A DNA stretch of 64,000 bases from Pseudaquabacterium pictum (GCF_005403045.1 NZ_BJCL01000009.1:124001-188000); one strand, 5' to 3'. Positions 52,114 through 61,136 are shown, counted from the first letter of the stretch. Notes: generated from the letters alone by a model not told the origin. Numbers and translations are program-made.

Positions 52114-53031
52114 ATGAAAACCCAAGCTTGGCGGCGCCAGCCCGCCGCCTACCCGGACGCCGGCACGCTGCTGCCCCGCGTGACCGATCTGGACGCCTGG
52201 CAGCACATGAACAACGTGGCGCAGATCGGCCTGCATGGCGAACTGCTGCAGCACTGGCTGCTGACCCACCTGGGCCCGGACCTGTGGCGCAGCACCCAGC
52301 CGCTGCTGGCGATGCAGGCCAATGCCACCGACTTCCTGGCCGAGGCCCACTACCCCACGCCGCTGGCCACCGGCACGCGGCTGCTGGGCGTGGATGATGG
52401 CGGCTTCCAGATCGGCACCGCGCTGTTCCAGCATGGCCACTGCGCCGGCCTGCACCAGGCCACGCTGTCGGTCTGGGCCGACGGCCGGCCGGCGCCGCTG
52501 CCGGCCGATCTGCGCACCCGGCTGCAGGCCCTGCTGGCGGCCCAGCCGGCGCTGGCCGACGGCAGCGCCGCCACGCCGGTGGCCGCGGCCCCACCGGCCA
52601 CCGGCATGCCGGCCCATCCCGATGCCTGGCCCTGGCAGCTGGGCATGACCGCCCGCTTCGCCGACGCCGACCCGCGCGGCCAGACCAGCGACCACACGCT
52701 GGCCCGCTGTGTCGAGCAGGGCCGGGTGCAGTTCCTCACCCGGGTGTTCGGTGCCGAGCGGGTGCAGGCCGCGGTGGGCTTCATGGTGGCCCATGTGGCG
52801 CTGCGCTGGCTGCAGCGGCGGCCCATCCCGGCGGGCTGGCAGCTGGGCACCGGCGTGTCGCGGGTGGGCGAGCGGTCGATGGCCGTGCGCAGCATGGTCT
52901 TCGACGGTGCCGACTGCCTGGCCGAGGCCACCTCGGTGATGGTGGCGATCGACCACGCCAGCCGCCGCCCCGCGGCGCTGCCCGAGGCCTCGCGCGCGGC
53001 GCTGGCGCCGTACCTGCTGCCGGGGGCCTGA
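52114..53031 (+). CDS. Acyl-CoA thioesterase-like protein with two hot-dog domains
   Basis: A 305-aa protein made of two tandem 4HBT-type hot-dog halves. Half one has TDLDAWQHMNNVAQI near residues 26-40, the Asp-x-Asp/His-Met-Asn-Asn form of 4-hydroxybenzoyl-CoA-type thioesterases. Half two has FADADPRGQTSDHTLARCVEQGR near 185-210, where HMNN is replaced by GQTSDH. The first half carries the better catalytic Asp region. It is likely a cytoplasmic acyl-CoA thioesterase working with the CoA genes nearby. The ATG is at 52114; no strong ribosome-binding site is seen. Confidence 0.82.
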   Translation: MKTQAWRRQPAAYPDAGTLLPRVTDLDAWQHMNNVAQIGLHGELLQHWLLTHLGPDLWRSTQPLLAMQANATDFLAEAHYPTPLATGTRLLGVDDGGFQIGTALFQHGHCAGLHQATLSVWADGRPAPLPADLRTRLQALLAAQPALADGSAATPVAAAPPATGMPAHPDAWPWQLGMTARFADADPRGQTSDHTLARCVEQGRVQFLTRVFGAERVQAAVGFMVAHVALRWLQRRPIPAGWQLGTGVSRVGERSMAVRSMVFDGADCLAEATSVMVAIDHASRRPAALPEASRAALAPYLLPGA

Positions 53032-53046
53032 GCGGGCGCTGCGCCG

Positions 53047-54108
53047 TCAGGGCGCCAGGCGGGGCGCGGTGCGCAGCAGGTTGTCGAGCTCGGCCTTCCA
53101 CCATCTGGCCTGGCCGGTGGTGCCGTGGCCGGCGGTGGCCTCGCTGCCGGGGATCAGCAGGATGCGGCCGCCCTTGACCCGCTTGATCTCGCGGTCGAGC
53201 ACACCCAGCTCGGGCGGGTTGCGCTCGTCGTCGGCCGAGTTGATGGCCAGCAGCACGCCCTGGATCTTCTCCAGCCCGGCCGAGGGGTCGTAGTCGCGCG
53301 ACGAATCCCACTGGTAGAGCACATCGTTGGCGTCGCCGGCGAACGGCGCCTGCAGGCGGGCATCGACCAGGGCGTCGGCCTTCTCGCGCGAGGGCGCGGC
53401 CTTGTACAGCGCCTGGTTGCCGCCGTTGGTGCCCAGCGCATAGAACACCGAGGCCACCCGCGCGCTGGCCGGCTGCGTGGTGTAGTTGCCACCCTGCCAG
53501 GCCGGATCGTTGCGGATGCTGTCGACGATCAGCCGCCGCATCATCCAGTTGCGGCCCGACATGGCCACCGGCAGGCTGGCCATGGGCACGGCGATGTCGG
53601 CGAAGCCGGGGTACATCTGGGCGAACAGCCAGGTCTCCATGCCGCCCATGGAATTGCCCAGCACCAGGCGCAGGCGCTTGATGCCCAGGTGCTCGGTCAG
53701 CAGGCGGTGGTGAGCCACCACCATGTCCTCGTAGCCGTACTTCGGGAAGCCGGCGCGCAGGCCGTCGGACGGCTTGCTGCTCTTGCCGTGGCCGATGGCA
53801 TCGGGCAGCACGATGAAGTACTTCTGCGCGTCCAGCGGCTGGCCGGGGCCGAACAGCTCACCACCGAAGGCCGGCGACAGCAGGCCGCGGCCGTTGCCAG
53901 TGGTGCCGTGCAGCAGCAGCACCGGCTCGCCCTGCGGGTTGCCGACGGTGGTGTAGTGCAGCCGCAGCTCGGGCAGCACCTCGCCCGACTTGAAGCGGAA
54001 GTTGCGGATGACCCAGCTGCCGTCGGTGGCAGTCTGGGCGGCAGCGGGCAGCGCGGTGGCCAGGCACAGGGCCAGGGCGGCCAGGGCGCGCCAGAACAGG
54101 TGGGACAT
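53047..54108 (-). CDS. Exported alpha/beta hydrolase, MetX (homoserine acetyltransferase)-like
   Basis: A 353-aa alpha/beta hydrolase with a signal peptide (residues 1-24, ATALPAAAQ). The core resembles homoserine O-acetyltransferase: LRLHYTTVGNPQGEPVLLLHGTTG, VLPDAIGHGKSSKP, the nucleophile elbow LGNSMGGMETW, a late Asp in SADDERNPPE and a His in ATAGHGTTGQA. Export to the periplasm rules against methionine synthesis and favours an ester or amide hydrolase. GAGGAGC precedes the ATG at 54108. The gene lies convergent with the thioesterase gene and downstream of the VOC gene. Confidence 0.88.
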   Translation of the reverse strand: MSHLFWRALAALALCLATALPAAAQTATDGSWVIRNFRFKSGEVLPELRLHYTTVGNPQGEPVLLLHGTTGNGRGLLSPAFGGELFGPGQPLDAQKYFIVLPDAIGHGKSSKPSDGLRAGFPKYGYEDMVVAHHRLLTEHLGIKRLRLVLGNSMGGMETWLFAQMYPGFADIAVPMASLPVAMSGRNWMMRRLIVDSIRNDPAWQGGNYTTQPASARVASVFYALGTNGGNQALYKAAPSREKADALVDARLQAPFAGDANDVLYQWDSSRDYDPSAGLEKIQGVLLAINSADDERNPPELGVLDREIKRVKGGRILLIPGSEATAGHGTTGQARWWKAELDNLLRTAPRLAP

Positions 54109-54191
54109 CGGCAGCTCCTCGGTGGACAGACACCCAGTACACCCCGCGCGGCGCGGCGCGGCCATCGGGTCCGGCCCGATGGGCGGCCGGC

Positions 54192-54680
54192 TCAGCCGGC
54201 GGCAGCCTTGGCCGCCGTCCAGCGCGCCAGGATGTCGCGGGCGCCGTTGTGCGCCGGGTCCATCAGCCGGTCGTGCCCGGGGCGGGGCGTGCACAGCTCG
54301 ATGACGTAGCCGTTCGGGTCGCGGAAGTAGATCGAGTCGATGAAGCCGTGGTCGGACACGCCGCGGGTCTCGATGCCCAGTGCCCGGCCTTTGGCGAACA
54401 TCGCATCGAGCACCGGCCGGTCGACCCGCAGCGCGATGTGCAGGTCGAAGTCATGCTGGGGCTTGAAGTCGAAGGGCATGTCCGGCGCCTCGAAGAAGGC
54501 CAGGAACGAGCCCTCGGCCAGCCGGTAGAAGGTGTGCAGCACATGGGTGTCGCGGCCGCTCTTGGTCTGGGTGATCTCCAGCGTGCCGGCCAGCGGCAGG
54601 CCGAGGAAGTCTTCGTAGAACGCGCGTGTCTGCTCCGAATCGCGGCAGCGGTAGGCGTTGTGGTGCAGCTGGTGGATCAC
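54192..54680 (-). CDS. VOC superfamily protein (glyoxalase/dioxygenase fold)
   Basis: A 162-aa vicinal-oxygen-chelate protein with two beta-alpha-beta3 modules. The first metal-site His lies in IHQLHHNAYRCRDSEQTRAFYEDFLGLPL, the second in HDFDLHIALRV, and the Glu in DPNGYVIELCTPR, the usual three ligands for a divalent metal. This pattern fits extradiol-dioxygenase-like or glyoxalase-like enzymes; the substrate is unknown. The start at 54680 is the natural family start (M-I-H). It precedes the exported hydrolase gene on the same strand, with an 83-nt gap. Confidence 0.88.
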   Translation of the reverse strand: MIHQLHHNAYRCRDSEQTRAFYEDFLGLPLAGTLEITQTKSGRDTHVLHTFYRLAEGSFLAFFEAPDMPFDFKPQHDFDLHIALRVDRPVLDAMFAKGRALGIETRGVSDHGFIDSIYFRDPNGYVIELCTPRPGHDRLMDPAHNGARDILARWTAAKAAAG

Positions 54681-54749
54681 GGCAGTCTCCGGGGCGCGGT
54701 CGGCAGGCAGCCAGTGTGCCTGTTCACCAGGCCAGCGGGGGCACCTGGC

Positions 54750-55604
54750 CTACCAGGCCAGCGGATGCACCTGGTAGAGCAGGGCCAGCTCGCGGTAGAC
54801 CTCGGGCTCGGCCGCGGCCAGGGCCTGCGGCTGCTCGAAGAACAGCTCGCTGACCACGGCGAAGAACTCCGCCGGTGCCGTGGCGGCGTAGCTGCCGATC
54901 AGCGCCGAGGGCTGTTCCTGCAGGCGCCAGTAGGCGGCGTCCATCACTGCGGCCCAGCGCCGCCGCCGCGCCCGGCCGGGCAACCAGGGGCGGCCGTCGG
55001 CGGTGCCGCTGTCCTGGTCGATCTGGTGGGCGAACTCATGCACCACCACGTTCTGGCCGTCGCCGGGATCGGCCGCGCCGGCCAGCACCTCGGCCCAGCC
55101 CAGCACCACCTGGCCATGGGCCCAGCTCTGCCCGGCCAGGGCCTGGCGCTGCTCCTGCACCACGCCGCCCTCGGCCGCCTGCGCGGCCTGCACCGCAAAG
55201 GCGCCCGGGTACACCAGCACCTGGCGCAGCCGTGGGTAGGGCGGCCCACCGGCCTGGCCCAGCAGCAGCAGGCAGGCCTGGGCGGCGATGGTCAGCCGCA
55301 CCTCGTCGTCGACCACCTGGCCGGCACAGCCGACGAACGGCTTCTCGGCCAGGAAGACCAGGATGTGTGCTTTCAGCCGCTGCTGCAGATCGGCCGGCAG
55401 CCGCGCCACCGCCGGCACCCGCCGGCGCAGGATGCGCCGCCAGGCCGGCGGGAACGGCTGCGCCGCGATGGCCGCACGGCGCCGCGCCTGCCGCCATGGC
55501 TGGCTCAGCAGCGCGGCCACGCCGGCCAGCGCAGCACCCGCCACGGCGAGCATGGCCCAGGCGCCCGGGGCCAGGGCGGCAGCGGTGGCGGGATCGGCAG
55601 TCAC
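54750..55604 (-). CDS. MtfA-like zinc-dependent peptidase (M90)
   Basis: A 284-aa homologue of MtfA, the E. coli aminopeptidase that binds the glucose regulator Mlc. The zinc motif H189-EFA-H193 sits in VVVHEFAHQIDQDSGTADG, and an SYAATAPAEFFAVVSELFFEQP segment holds the further ligand Glu; both are diagnostic. The N-terminus has one hydrophobic segment (residues ~15-33), so it may be membrane-anchored, unlike E. coli MtfA. The start is a GTG at 55604; an ATG at 55553 is the alternative. It stands divergent from the hydroxyacid dehydrogenase gene. Confidence 0.88.
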   Translation of the reverse strand: MTADPATAAALAPGAWAMLAVAGAALAGVAALLSQPWRQARRRAAIAAQPFPPAWRRILRRRVPAVARLPADLQQRLKAHILVFLAEKPFVGCAGQVVDDEVRLTIAAQACLLLLGQAGGPPYPRLRQVLVYPGAFAVQAAQAAEGGVVQEQRQALAGQSWAHGQVVLGWAEVLAGAADPGDGQNVVVHEFAHQIDQDSGTADGRPWLPGRARRRRWAAVMDAAYWRLQEQPSALIGSYAATAPAEFFAVVSELFFEQPQALAAAEPEVYRELALLYQVHPLAW

Positions 55605-55685
55605 CCGGTGGCAGATGGGCCGGCGGCGGCGCAAATCAAGGGCCCCTGGTCCGGTGGACGCTGCCGGCCATGGCAGCATGCGGCC

Positions 55686-56669
55686 ATGCCCGACACCCCA
55701 ACCCCCGCACCGCTGCAGCCGCCGCCGGTCATCGCCCTGCTCAGCCGCGCGGTGGACCTGGCCTTCCTGGTGCCGGCCTTCGAGGCCGCCTGCCCTGGCG
55801 TGCAGTTGCGCCTGGGCAGCGATCTGGGCGCGCTGGACGACATCGAGGCCGCCGCCTGCTGGCAGCCGGCGCCCGGCGTGCTGGCCACGCTGCCGCGGCT
55901 GCGGCTGGTGCAGTCCCTGGCCGCCGGCATCGACCACCTCAGCAGCGACCCCACGCTGCCACGCGGTGTGCCGCTGTGCCGCATCGTCGACCCCGAAATG
56001 GCCAGCGGCATGGCCGCCTACGTGGTGTGGGCGGTGGTGCACCAGCAGCGCCACCTGGGCCAGCTGCTGCGCCAGGCCGGCCAGCAGCTGTGGAAGACGC
56101 AGCCGGTGCAGCCCACCGGCCACCATCGGGTGGGCATTGCCGGCCTGGGCACGCTGGGCGTGGCCTGTGCCCGCGCGCTGCAGGCGCTGGGCTACAGCGT
56201 GCGCGGCTGGCGCCGCAGCGCGCCCGCGGCTGGCGAGGCGCTGCCCGACGACGTGGCCCTCTTCCACGGCGACGACCAGCGCGCCGGTTTCCTGGCCGGC
56301 TGCGACACCCTGGTCAACCTGCTGCCGCTGACCGACGCCACCCGCGGCCTGCTGGATGCGGCACTGTTCGCCCAGCTGCCGCGCGGCGCCCACCTGGTGA
56401 ACGTGGGCCGCGGCGAGCACCTGGTGGAGGCCGACCTGCTCACCGCGCTGGCCAGCGGCCAGCTGGGCGCGGCCACGCTGGACACCTTCGCGCAGGAGCC
56501 GCTGCCCGCCGGCCATCCGTTCTGGACCCATCCGCAGATCACGGTGACGCCGCACATCGCCACCCGCACCCATCCGGCGGTGATGGTGCGGCAGACGCTG
56601 GACAACCTGGCCGCCGTGCGCGCCGGACAGCGGCCCGCCGCGGCGGTGGACCTGGCCCGCGGCTACTGA
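55686..56669 (+). CDS. ghrA: D-2-hydroxyacid dehydrogenase, glyoxylate/hydroxypyruvate reductase A type
   Basis: A 327-aa NAD(P)-dependent reductase. The Rossmann motif VGIAGLGTLGVACARALQ is at residues ~142-158 followed by GWRRS, where Arg suggests NADPH preference. Catalytic residues lie in VNVGRGEHLVE (Arg region), DTFAQEPLP (Glu) and VTPHIATRTHP (His). The short substrate domain and the QSLAAGIDHL segment match GhrA. The ATG at 55686 is chosen over a long open upstream frame that shadows minus-strand genes. Glyoxylate or hydroxypyruvate is the likely substrate; the symbol is by resemblance. Confidence 0.87.
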   Translation: MPDTPTPAPLQPPPVIALLSRAVDLAFLVPAFEAACPGVQLRLGSDLGALDDIEAAACWQPAPGVLATLPRLRLVQSLAAGIDHLSSDPTLPRGVPLCRIVDPEMASGMAAYVVWAVVHQQRHLGQLLRQAGQQLWKTQPVQPTGHHRVGIAGLGTLGVACARALQALGYSVRGWRRSAPAAGEALPDDVALFHGDDQRAGFLAGCDTLVNLLPLTDATRGLLDAALFAQLPRGAHLVNVGRGEHLVEADLLTALASGQLGAATLDTFAQEPLPAGHPFWTHPQITVTPHIATRTHPAVMVRQTLDNLAAVRAGQRPAAAVDLARGY

Positions 56670-56689
56670 CCGGGCCGACCCACGCCGCC

Positions 56690-57133
56690 ATGCCAGCGCC
56701 GCCGATCCGCCTGTTCGTCTACGGCACGCTGAAGCAAGGCTTTCCCAACCACGGCATCAACACCGGCCGCCGGCTGCCCGGCCGCTTCCGCACCCGGCTG
56801 GCGTATCCGCTGCTGGTGGTGCGGCTGCCGCAGGAGGACCGCGCGCCCTGGCTGCTCGACCAGCCCGGCCAGGGCCTGCCGGTCTGGGGCGAGGTGTACG
56901 AGGTGGACGCCGCCACGCTGGCGGCGATGGACGTGCTGGAGGAAGTGGGCCGGCCGACCGGCTACGTGCGCCGGCCGGTCAGCCTGCTGGATGCCGACAG
57001 CGCTGACGAACCCTGCGAGGCCCAGGCCTACCTGAAGCCGGCGGATCACCTGCCGCAATGCCTGGCGACCGAGGGCCCGTTCGCCGAGTACACCCTGGAC
57101 CTGGCACGCGGCTACTGGCTGCGGCAGGGCTGA
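56690..57133 (+). CDS. Gamma-glutamylcyclotransferase-fold protein (AIG2/GGACT-like)
   Basis: A 147-aa protein of the gamma-glutamylcyclotransferase fold. The N-terminal loop VYGTLKQGFPNHGI (family YGSLxxG) and the GEVYEVDAATLAAMDVLEEVGRPTGYVRRPV segment with the catalytic-type Glu match GGACT/AIG2-like proteins, which release 5-oxoproline from gamma-glutamyl amines. It follows the hydroxyacid dehydrogenase by 20 nt and converges on the patatin gene. A role in glutathione or gamma-glutamyl turnover is inferred. Confidence 0.87.
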   Translation: MPAPPIRLFVYGTLKQGFPNHGINTGRRLPGRFRTRLAYPLLVVRLPQEDRAPWLLDQPGQGLPVWGEVYEVDAATLAAMDVLEEVGRPTGYVRRPVSLLDADSADEPCEAQAYLKPADHLPQCLATEGPFAEYTLDLARGYWLRQG

Positions 57134-57136
57134 CGC

Positions 57137-58231
57137 TCAGCCCGGTGCAAGGCGCCCCGGTGCCGTGCGCGGCGCGAGGAAGGTGCCGCGCAGGTCCAGC
57201 GACGACCGCACGCCCACATCGGCCCGGTGGGCTGCCAGCCAGCGCTCGGCCGCCGCCCGGCCCAGCGCATGCAGCGCCTCCAGGAAGCCACGGTCGGTGT
57301 TGACCTTGCTGGAGCCCTGCAGCGGCGCCAGGCCGGCATCGTCGGCCACCATGTGCAGGCGCAGGCCCTTGTAGCTGCCGGCGCTCAGCTTGCCCTCGGC
57401 CAGCAGCCGGTTGACGAAGTCGATGGCCCGCATCTCGCCCACCAGCGACTGGTTGAAGGTGATCTCGTTGACGCGGTCGGCGATCTCGGCCGGCGTGTCG
57501 GGCGTGCCCGGGCGCACCAGCGGGTTGATCTTGACCAGCACCAGGTCCAGCGAGGGCGTGTTGTAGACCAGCGGCCACAGCGCCGGATTGCCGCTGTAGC
57601 CGCCGTCCCAGTACGGCTCGCCGTCGATCTGCACCGCACGGAACAGCTGCGGCAGGCAGGCCGAGGCCAGCAGCGGATCGATGTCCAGATCGGCCCGCTC
57701 GAACACCCGCGGCTGGCCGGTGCGCACCGCGGTGGCGATGATGAACAGCGGGATCGGGCTGGCCTCCAGCCGCGCGCGGCTGACATGGCGCTGCAGCACC
57801 TCGCGCAGCGGGTCGGCGCCCAGCGGGTTGAACTGGTAGGGGCTGAACAGCCGCAGGAACTGCTGCTGCCAGGCATAGAGCGGGTGGTTGTCGAGGTTGT
57901 AGGCCGCCAGCCCACGCGGGCCGCCGAAGCAGCCGCCGCGCCAGGGCGACTGCTGGCTGGCCACGTCCAGCCAGAAGGCCCGCAGCGCCGCCCGCGCGCC
58001 GGCCCGGCCGCCATCCACCCAGCCGCAGGCCAGCACCGCCGCGTTCAGCGCGCCGGCGCTGGTGCCGGAGATGCCGCCGATCGGCAGCGTCTCGTCTTCC
58101 AGCAGGCGGTCGAGCACGCCCCAGGTGAAGGCGCCGTGCGAGCCGCCGCCCTGCAGCGCCAGGGCGATGGGGTTGTCCTTCGGCGCGACGGGGCGGGGGG
58201 TGCGGCGGCTGGGCATGGTGGTGGCAATCAT
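57137..58231 (-). CDS. Patatin-like phospholipase
   Basis: A 364-aa lipid acyl hydrolase using a Ser-Asp dyad. The oxyanion loop is ALQGGGSHGAF near residue 30, the nucleophile serine lies in GISGTSAGALNA, and the Asp in YWDGGYSGNPAL. There is no signal peptide, so it acts in the cytoplasm or at the inner-membrane face. The ATG at 58231 shares a base with the stop of the M16 gene upstream (TGATG), so its translation depends on that transcript. The C-terminal third (NQSLVGEMRAIDFVNRLLAEGKL) is typical for the DUF3734-lacking short patatins. The link to M16 peptidases is unusual. Confidence 0.92.
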   Translation of the reverse strand: MIATTMPSRRTPRPVAPKDNPIALALQGGGSHGAFTWGVLDRLLEDETLPIGGISGTSAGALNAAVLACGWVDGGRAGARAALRAFWLDVASQQSPWRGGCFGGPRGLAAYNLDNHPLYAWQQQFLRLFSPYQFNPLGADPLREVLQRHVSRARLEASPIPLFIIATAVRTGQPRVFERADLDIDPLLASACLPQLFRAVQIDGEPYWDGGYSGNPALWPLVYNTPSLDLVLVKINPLVRPGTPDTPAEIADRVNEITFNQSLVGEMRAIDFVNRLLAEGKLSAGSYKGLRLHMVADDAGLAPLQGSSKVNTDRGFLEALHALGRAAAERWLAAHRADVGVRSSLDLRGTFLAPRTAPGRLAPG

Positions 58232-59724
58232 CAGCCCGGCTTGCGCAGGCCGGCCTGTTCCAGATCGAGTTCCGACAGGCGCAGGCGCAGCGTGCCGGGC
58301 TGCTGGGCGCCCAGCGCATCGCCGGCGGCAGCCAGGTCGCCCACCACCACCGCACGCAGCGCGCCGGCCGTCCAGTGCTGGCGGGCGAAGGCCTGCACCT
58401 GGGCCGGGGTGACGGCCAGGATGGCCGGCACGTGGCGGGCCAGGTCGGCCAGCGGCCGGCCGGCGGCCCACTGGCCCACCAGCACCGCCGACAGCCCGGC
58501 GGTGGTCTCCAGCCGGCGGGCGAAGCCGCCCACCAGCGTGGCCTGGCGGGCGGCCAGTTCGTCGGCCGTGGGCGGTGCATCGGCCAGGCGGGTGAGCTCG
58601 CCGCGCAGCAGGGCCAGCACCTCGGCCGCGGTGGGGTGGTTGGTCTGGCTCTGGGCCACCACCATGCCGCCGCCGGCAAAGCTCTCGGCCAGGCTGCGGG
58701 CGTCGTAGCTGAGGCCGCGCTGGATGCGCACCACCTGGCTCAGCCGCGCCGAGTAGCCGCCGCCCAGCACCGCATTGGCCACCAGCGCCACCGGCCGCTC
58801 GGCCGCCGCCTGGGCAACGAAGGGCGCGGCCACCACCACGCCGGACTGGCCGGCGCCGGGCAGGTCGACCAGCACCAGCGGCTTGTCCAGCGGGCGCGGC
58901 GCCGCCAGCGCCAGTGCCGGTGGCGGCGCGGCCGGTGCACGCCAGTCGCCCAGCAGGCGCTGGGCCAGGGCCAGGCCGGCCTCGGGCGTGGTGTCGCCGG
59001 CCAGCACCAGGGCCACCTGGTCGGGCCGCACCCAGGTGGACTGGAAGGCCTGCACGTCGGCCAGTGTCAGCCGCTGCACCGCCGCCGGCGGCGCCACGCG
59101 GCCATGCGGCACATCGCCCCAGAAGCTGCGCCGCAGCACCAGCCGCGCCACCTCGCCGGGGTCACCCAGGGTGACGCGCAGCGCATCCAGCGCCTGGGCG
59201 CGGGCGCGCTCCAGTTCATCCGCGGCCAGCAGCGGACGGCGCAGCACATCGGCCATCAGCGCCAGCGCCGCCTCGGCGCGGGTGGTGGTGACGGTCATCG
59301 CCAGCGTGCTGGCGCCCCAGCTGCTGCGGGCGTCGAGCGCGCTGCCCAGGGCCTCGGCCTGGCGGGCGATCTCGGACGCGCCGACCCGGCGGCCGCCGCG
59401 GGTGGCGCCCTTGGGCCACAGCGTGGCCAGCATCTCGGCCACGCCGGGGCGGCCGGCGGGGTCGGCCTCGGGGCCGGCGCGCAGCGCCAGCGTCAGGCTC
59501 AGCAGCGGCAGGCCGGGCCGCGGCGCCACCACCACGGTCAGGCCGTTGGCCAGGGTCTGCTGGCTGAAGGCGGGCAGCTGCAGCGGCCGCGGCGGCTGCG
59601 GCAGCGGCGGCTCGTCGACGCCGGGCGCGGCCGCGGCACGGGTGGCCAGCATGGCGGCCGGCAGGGCGATGGCGCCGGTGAGCGCGCTGGCAAGGGCACG
59701 GCGGCGGGGAATGGACATGGTCAT
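58231..59724 (-). CDS. M16 peptidase-like subunit lacking zinc ligands, probable Tat substrate
   Basis: A 497-aa M16-fold protein without HxxEH; the position reads GVAEMLATLWPKG, so it is catalytically inactive by itself. The N-terminus SIPRRRALASALTGAIALPAAML has twin arginines and a hydrophobic run, suggesting Tat (or Sec) export. It retains the substrate-groove R/Y segment IQRGLSYDARS near its C-terminal half. The ATG overlaps the stop of the active M16 gene (ATGA at 59721-59724). Together they recall the alpha/beta heterodimer of mitochondrial processing peptidase and of bacterial two-subunit M16 enzymes. Confidence 0.9.
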   Translation of the reverse strand: MTMSIPRRRALASALTGAIALPAAMLATRAAAAPGVDEPPLPQPPRPLQLPAFSQQTLANGLTVVVAPRPGLPLLSLTLALRAGPEADPAGRPGVAEMLATLWPKGATRGGRRVGASEIARQAEALGSALDARSSWGASTLAMTVTTTRAEAALALMADVLRRPLLAADELERARAQALDALRVTLGDPGEVARLVLRRSFWGDVPHGRVAPPAAVQRLTLADVQAFQSTWVRPDQVALVLAGDTTPEAGLALAQRLLGDWRAPAAPPPALALAAPRPLDKPLVLVDLPGAGQSGVVVAAPFVAQAAAERPVALVANAVLGGGYSARLSQVVRIQRGLSYDARSLAESFAGGGMVVAQSQTNHPTAAEVLALLRGELTRLADAPPTADELAARQATLVGGFARRLETTAGLSAVLVGQWAAGRPLADLARHVPAILAVTPAQVQAFARQHWTAGALRAVVVGDLAAAGDALGAQQPGTLRLRLSELDLEQAGLRKPG

Positions 59725-61136
59725 GCGGCCGGACCCTGGGTGTAGTCGATGGTGACGCGGCGGGCGTTCAGCACATGCTGCTGCAGCACCCGCTGCACAT
59801 CGGCCACCCGCACCGCCTGCAGGCGGGCGATGCGGCCGTCGGCCTCGCGGGCGTCGCCGGTCTGCAGCATGGCCATGCCGATGTCCTGCGCCAGGCCCTG
59901 CGGCGTCTGCCGGCGCAGCAGTGCGCCGGTCAGCACCTGGGTGCGCACCTTGTCGATCTCGTCGTAGCCCACCTTGCCGCGGGCCAGCAGCACGAGCTGG
60001 TCGAGCAGCGCCGTCTCCAGCTTGCGCAGGCTCTGGCCGCTGCCGGCAATCGCATAGGCGGCCAGCAAGCCGGCATCGGCATACAGGTCGGCGCTGAAGC
60101 CGGCCGCCTGGGCGGTGCGGGCGCTGTAGACCAGGGCCTGGTTCAGCCGCGATGACTCACCGGCCGACAGCAGGGCCTGGACCAGCTCCAGCGCCGGCGC
60201 ATCGGGGTGGGTGACCGGCGGGCCCTTCCACACCAGGGCCACGGCCGGCAGCGGCACGCTGGGGCCGGTGACGCGGGCCTGGCTGTCCTGCATGCGCGGC
60301 GGCTCGCGCTCGGTCACCCGGGGGATCGGCGCCGCAGGCCGCGCCAGCGGGCCGAAGTAGCGGTCGACCCAGGCATCGAGCTGCGGCACGTCGAAGTCGC
60401 CCACCACGATCAGCACCGCGTTGTCGGGCCGGTAGTAGGTGGCGTGGAAGCGGCGCACGTCGTCCAGCGTGGCAGCGTTCAGGTCGGCCTCGCTGCCGAT
60501 CACCGGCCGGCGGTAGGGGTGGCGCTCGAAGGCCAGGCCGGGCAGCGCATTGAACAGCCGGCCGTAGGGGTCGGCCAGCACGCGCTGGCGCAGTTCTTCG
60601 ATGACCACCTTGCGTTCGCTCTCGAAGGCGGCCTGATCGACCAGCAGGTTGGCCAGGCGTTCGGCCTCGGCCCAGAGGATGCGTTCCAGGTGGTTGGACG
60701 GCACCTCGCTCTGGTAGGCCGTCATGTCCTCGGCGGTGAAGGCGTTGTTCTGGCCGCCCACGTCCTCGGTCAGGCGGTCGAACATCTCGTCGGGCATGTG
60801 CTTGGTGCGCTTGAACATCAGGTGTTCGAAGAGATGCGCAAAGCCCGAGCGGCCGGCCGGATCGTCCTTGCCACCCACCCGGTACCAGACCTGCACGCTG
60901 ACGGTGCCGCCCGCGTCCGGCCCGGCGGTGGGCAGACTGACCACCTGCAGGCCGTTGGCCAGCGTGCGCTGGCGCAGCGCCAGCGGCGGCAGCGCGATGC
61001 CCAGGCGTGGCGGGGCGGCGGTGGGAGCAGTGGCCGGGGCAGGCACCGGCGGCGTGGCCTGCGCGGCGGCACCGGCCGGCAGACCGGCGGCAGCCAGCCA
61101 GGCCAGCGTGTGGCGGCGGTTGGGCATCAGGGGCAT
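59721..61136 (-). CDS. M16 family zinc metallopeptidase, catalytic subunit
   Basis: A 471-aa M16 peptidase with intact zinc site H101-LFE-H105 in GFAHLFEHLMFKRTKHMP, and ERKVVIEELRQRVLADPYGRLF carrying the distal Glu ligand. The N-terminus PNRRHTLAWLAAAGLPAGAAAQA is a possible Tat signal. The start could be 61136 or the in-frame ATG at 61127. It is followed at once by its inactive partner (4-nt overlap). Both are single-unit M16 proteins of about 50 kDa, so a periplasmic heterodimer is the natural reading, in contrast to the fused two-repeat enzyme at 29523-32285. Confidence 0.92.
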   Translation of the reverse strand: MPLMPNRRHTLAWLAAAGLPAGAAAQATPPVPAPATAPTAAPPRLGIALPPLALRQRTLANGLQVVSLPTAGPDAGGTVSVQVWYRVGGKDDPAGRSGFAHLFEHLMFKRTKHMPDEMFDRLTEDVGGQNNAFTAEDMTAYQSEVPSNHLERILWAEAERLANLLVDQAAFESERKVVIEELRQRVLADPYGRLFNALPGLAFERHPYRRPVIGSEADLNAATLDDVRRFHATYYRPDNAVLIVVGDFDVPQLDAWVDRYFGPLARPAAPIPRVTEREPPRMQDSQARVTGPSVPLPAVALVWKGPPVTHPDAPALELVQALLSAGESSRLNQALVYSARTAQAAGFSADLYADAGLLAAYAIAGSGQSLRKLETALLDQLVLLARGKVGYDEIDKVRTQVLTGALLRRQTPQGLAQDIGMAMLQTGDAREADGRIARLQAVRVADVQRVLQQHVLNARRVTIDYTQGPAA

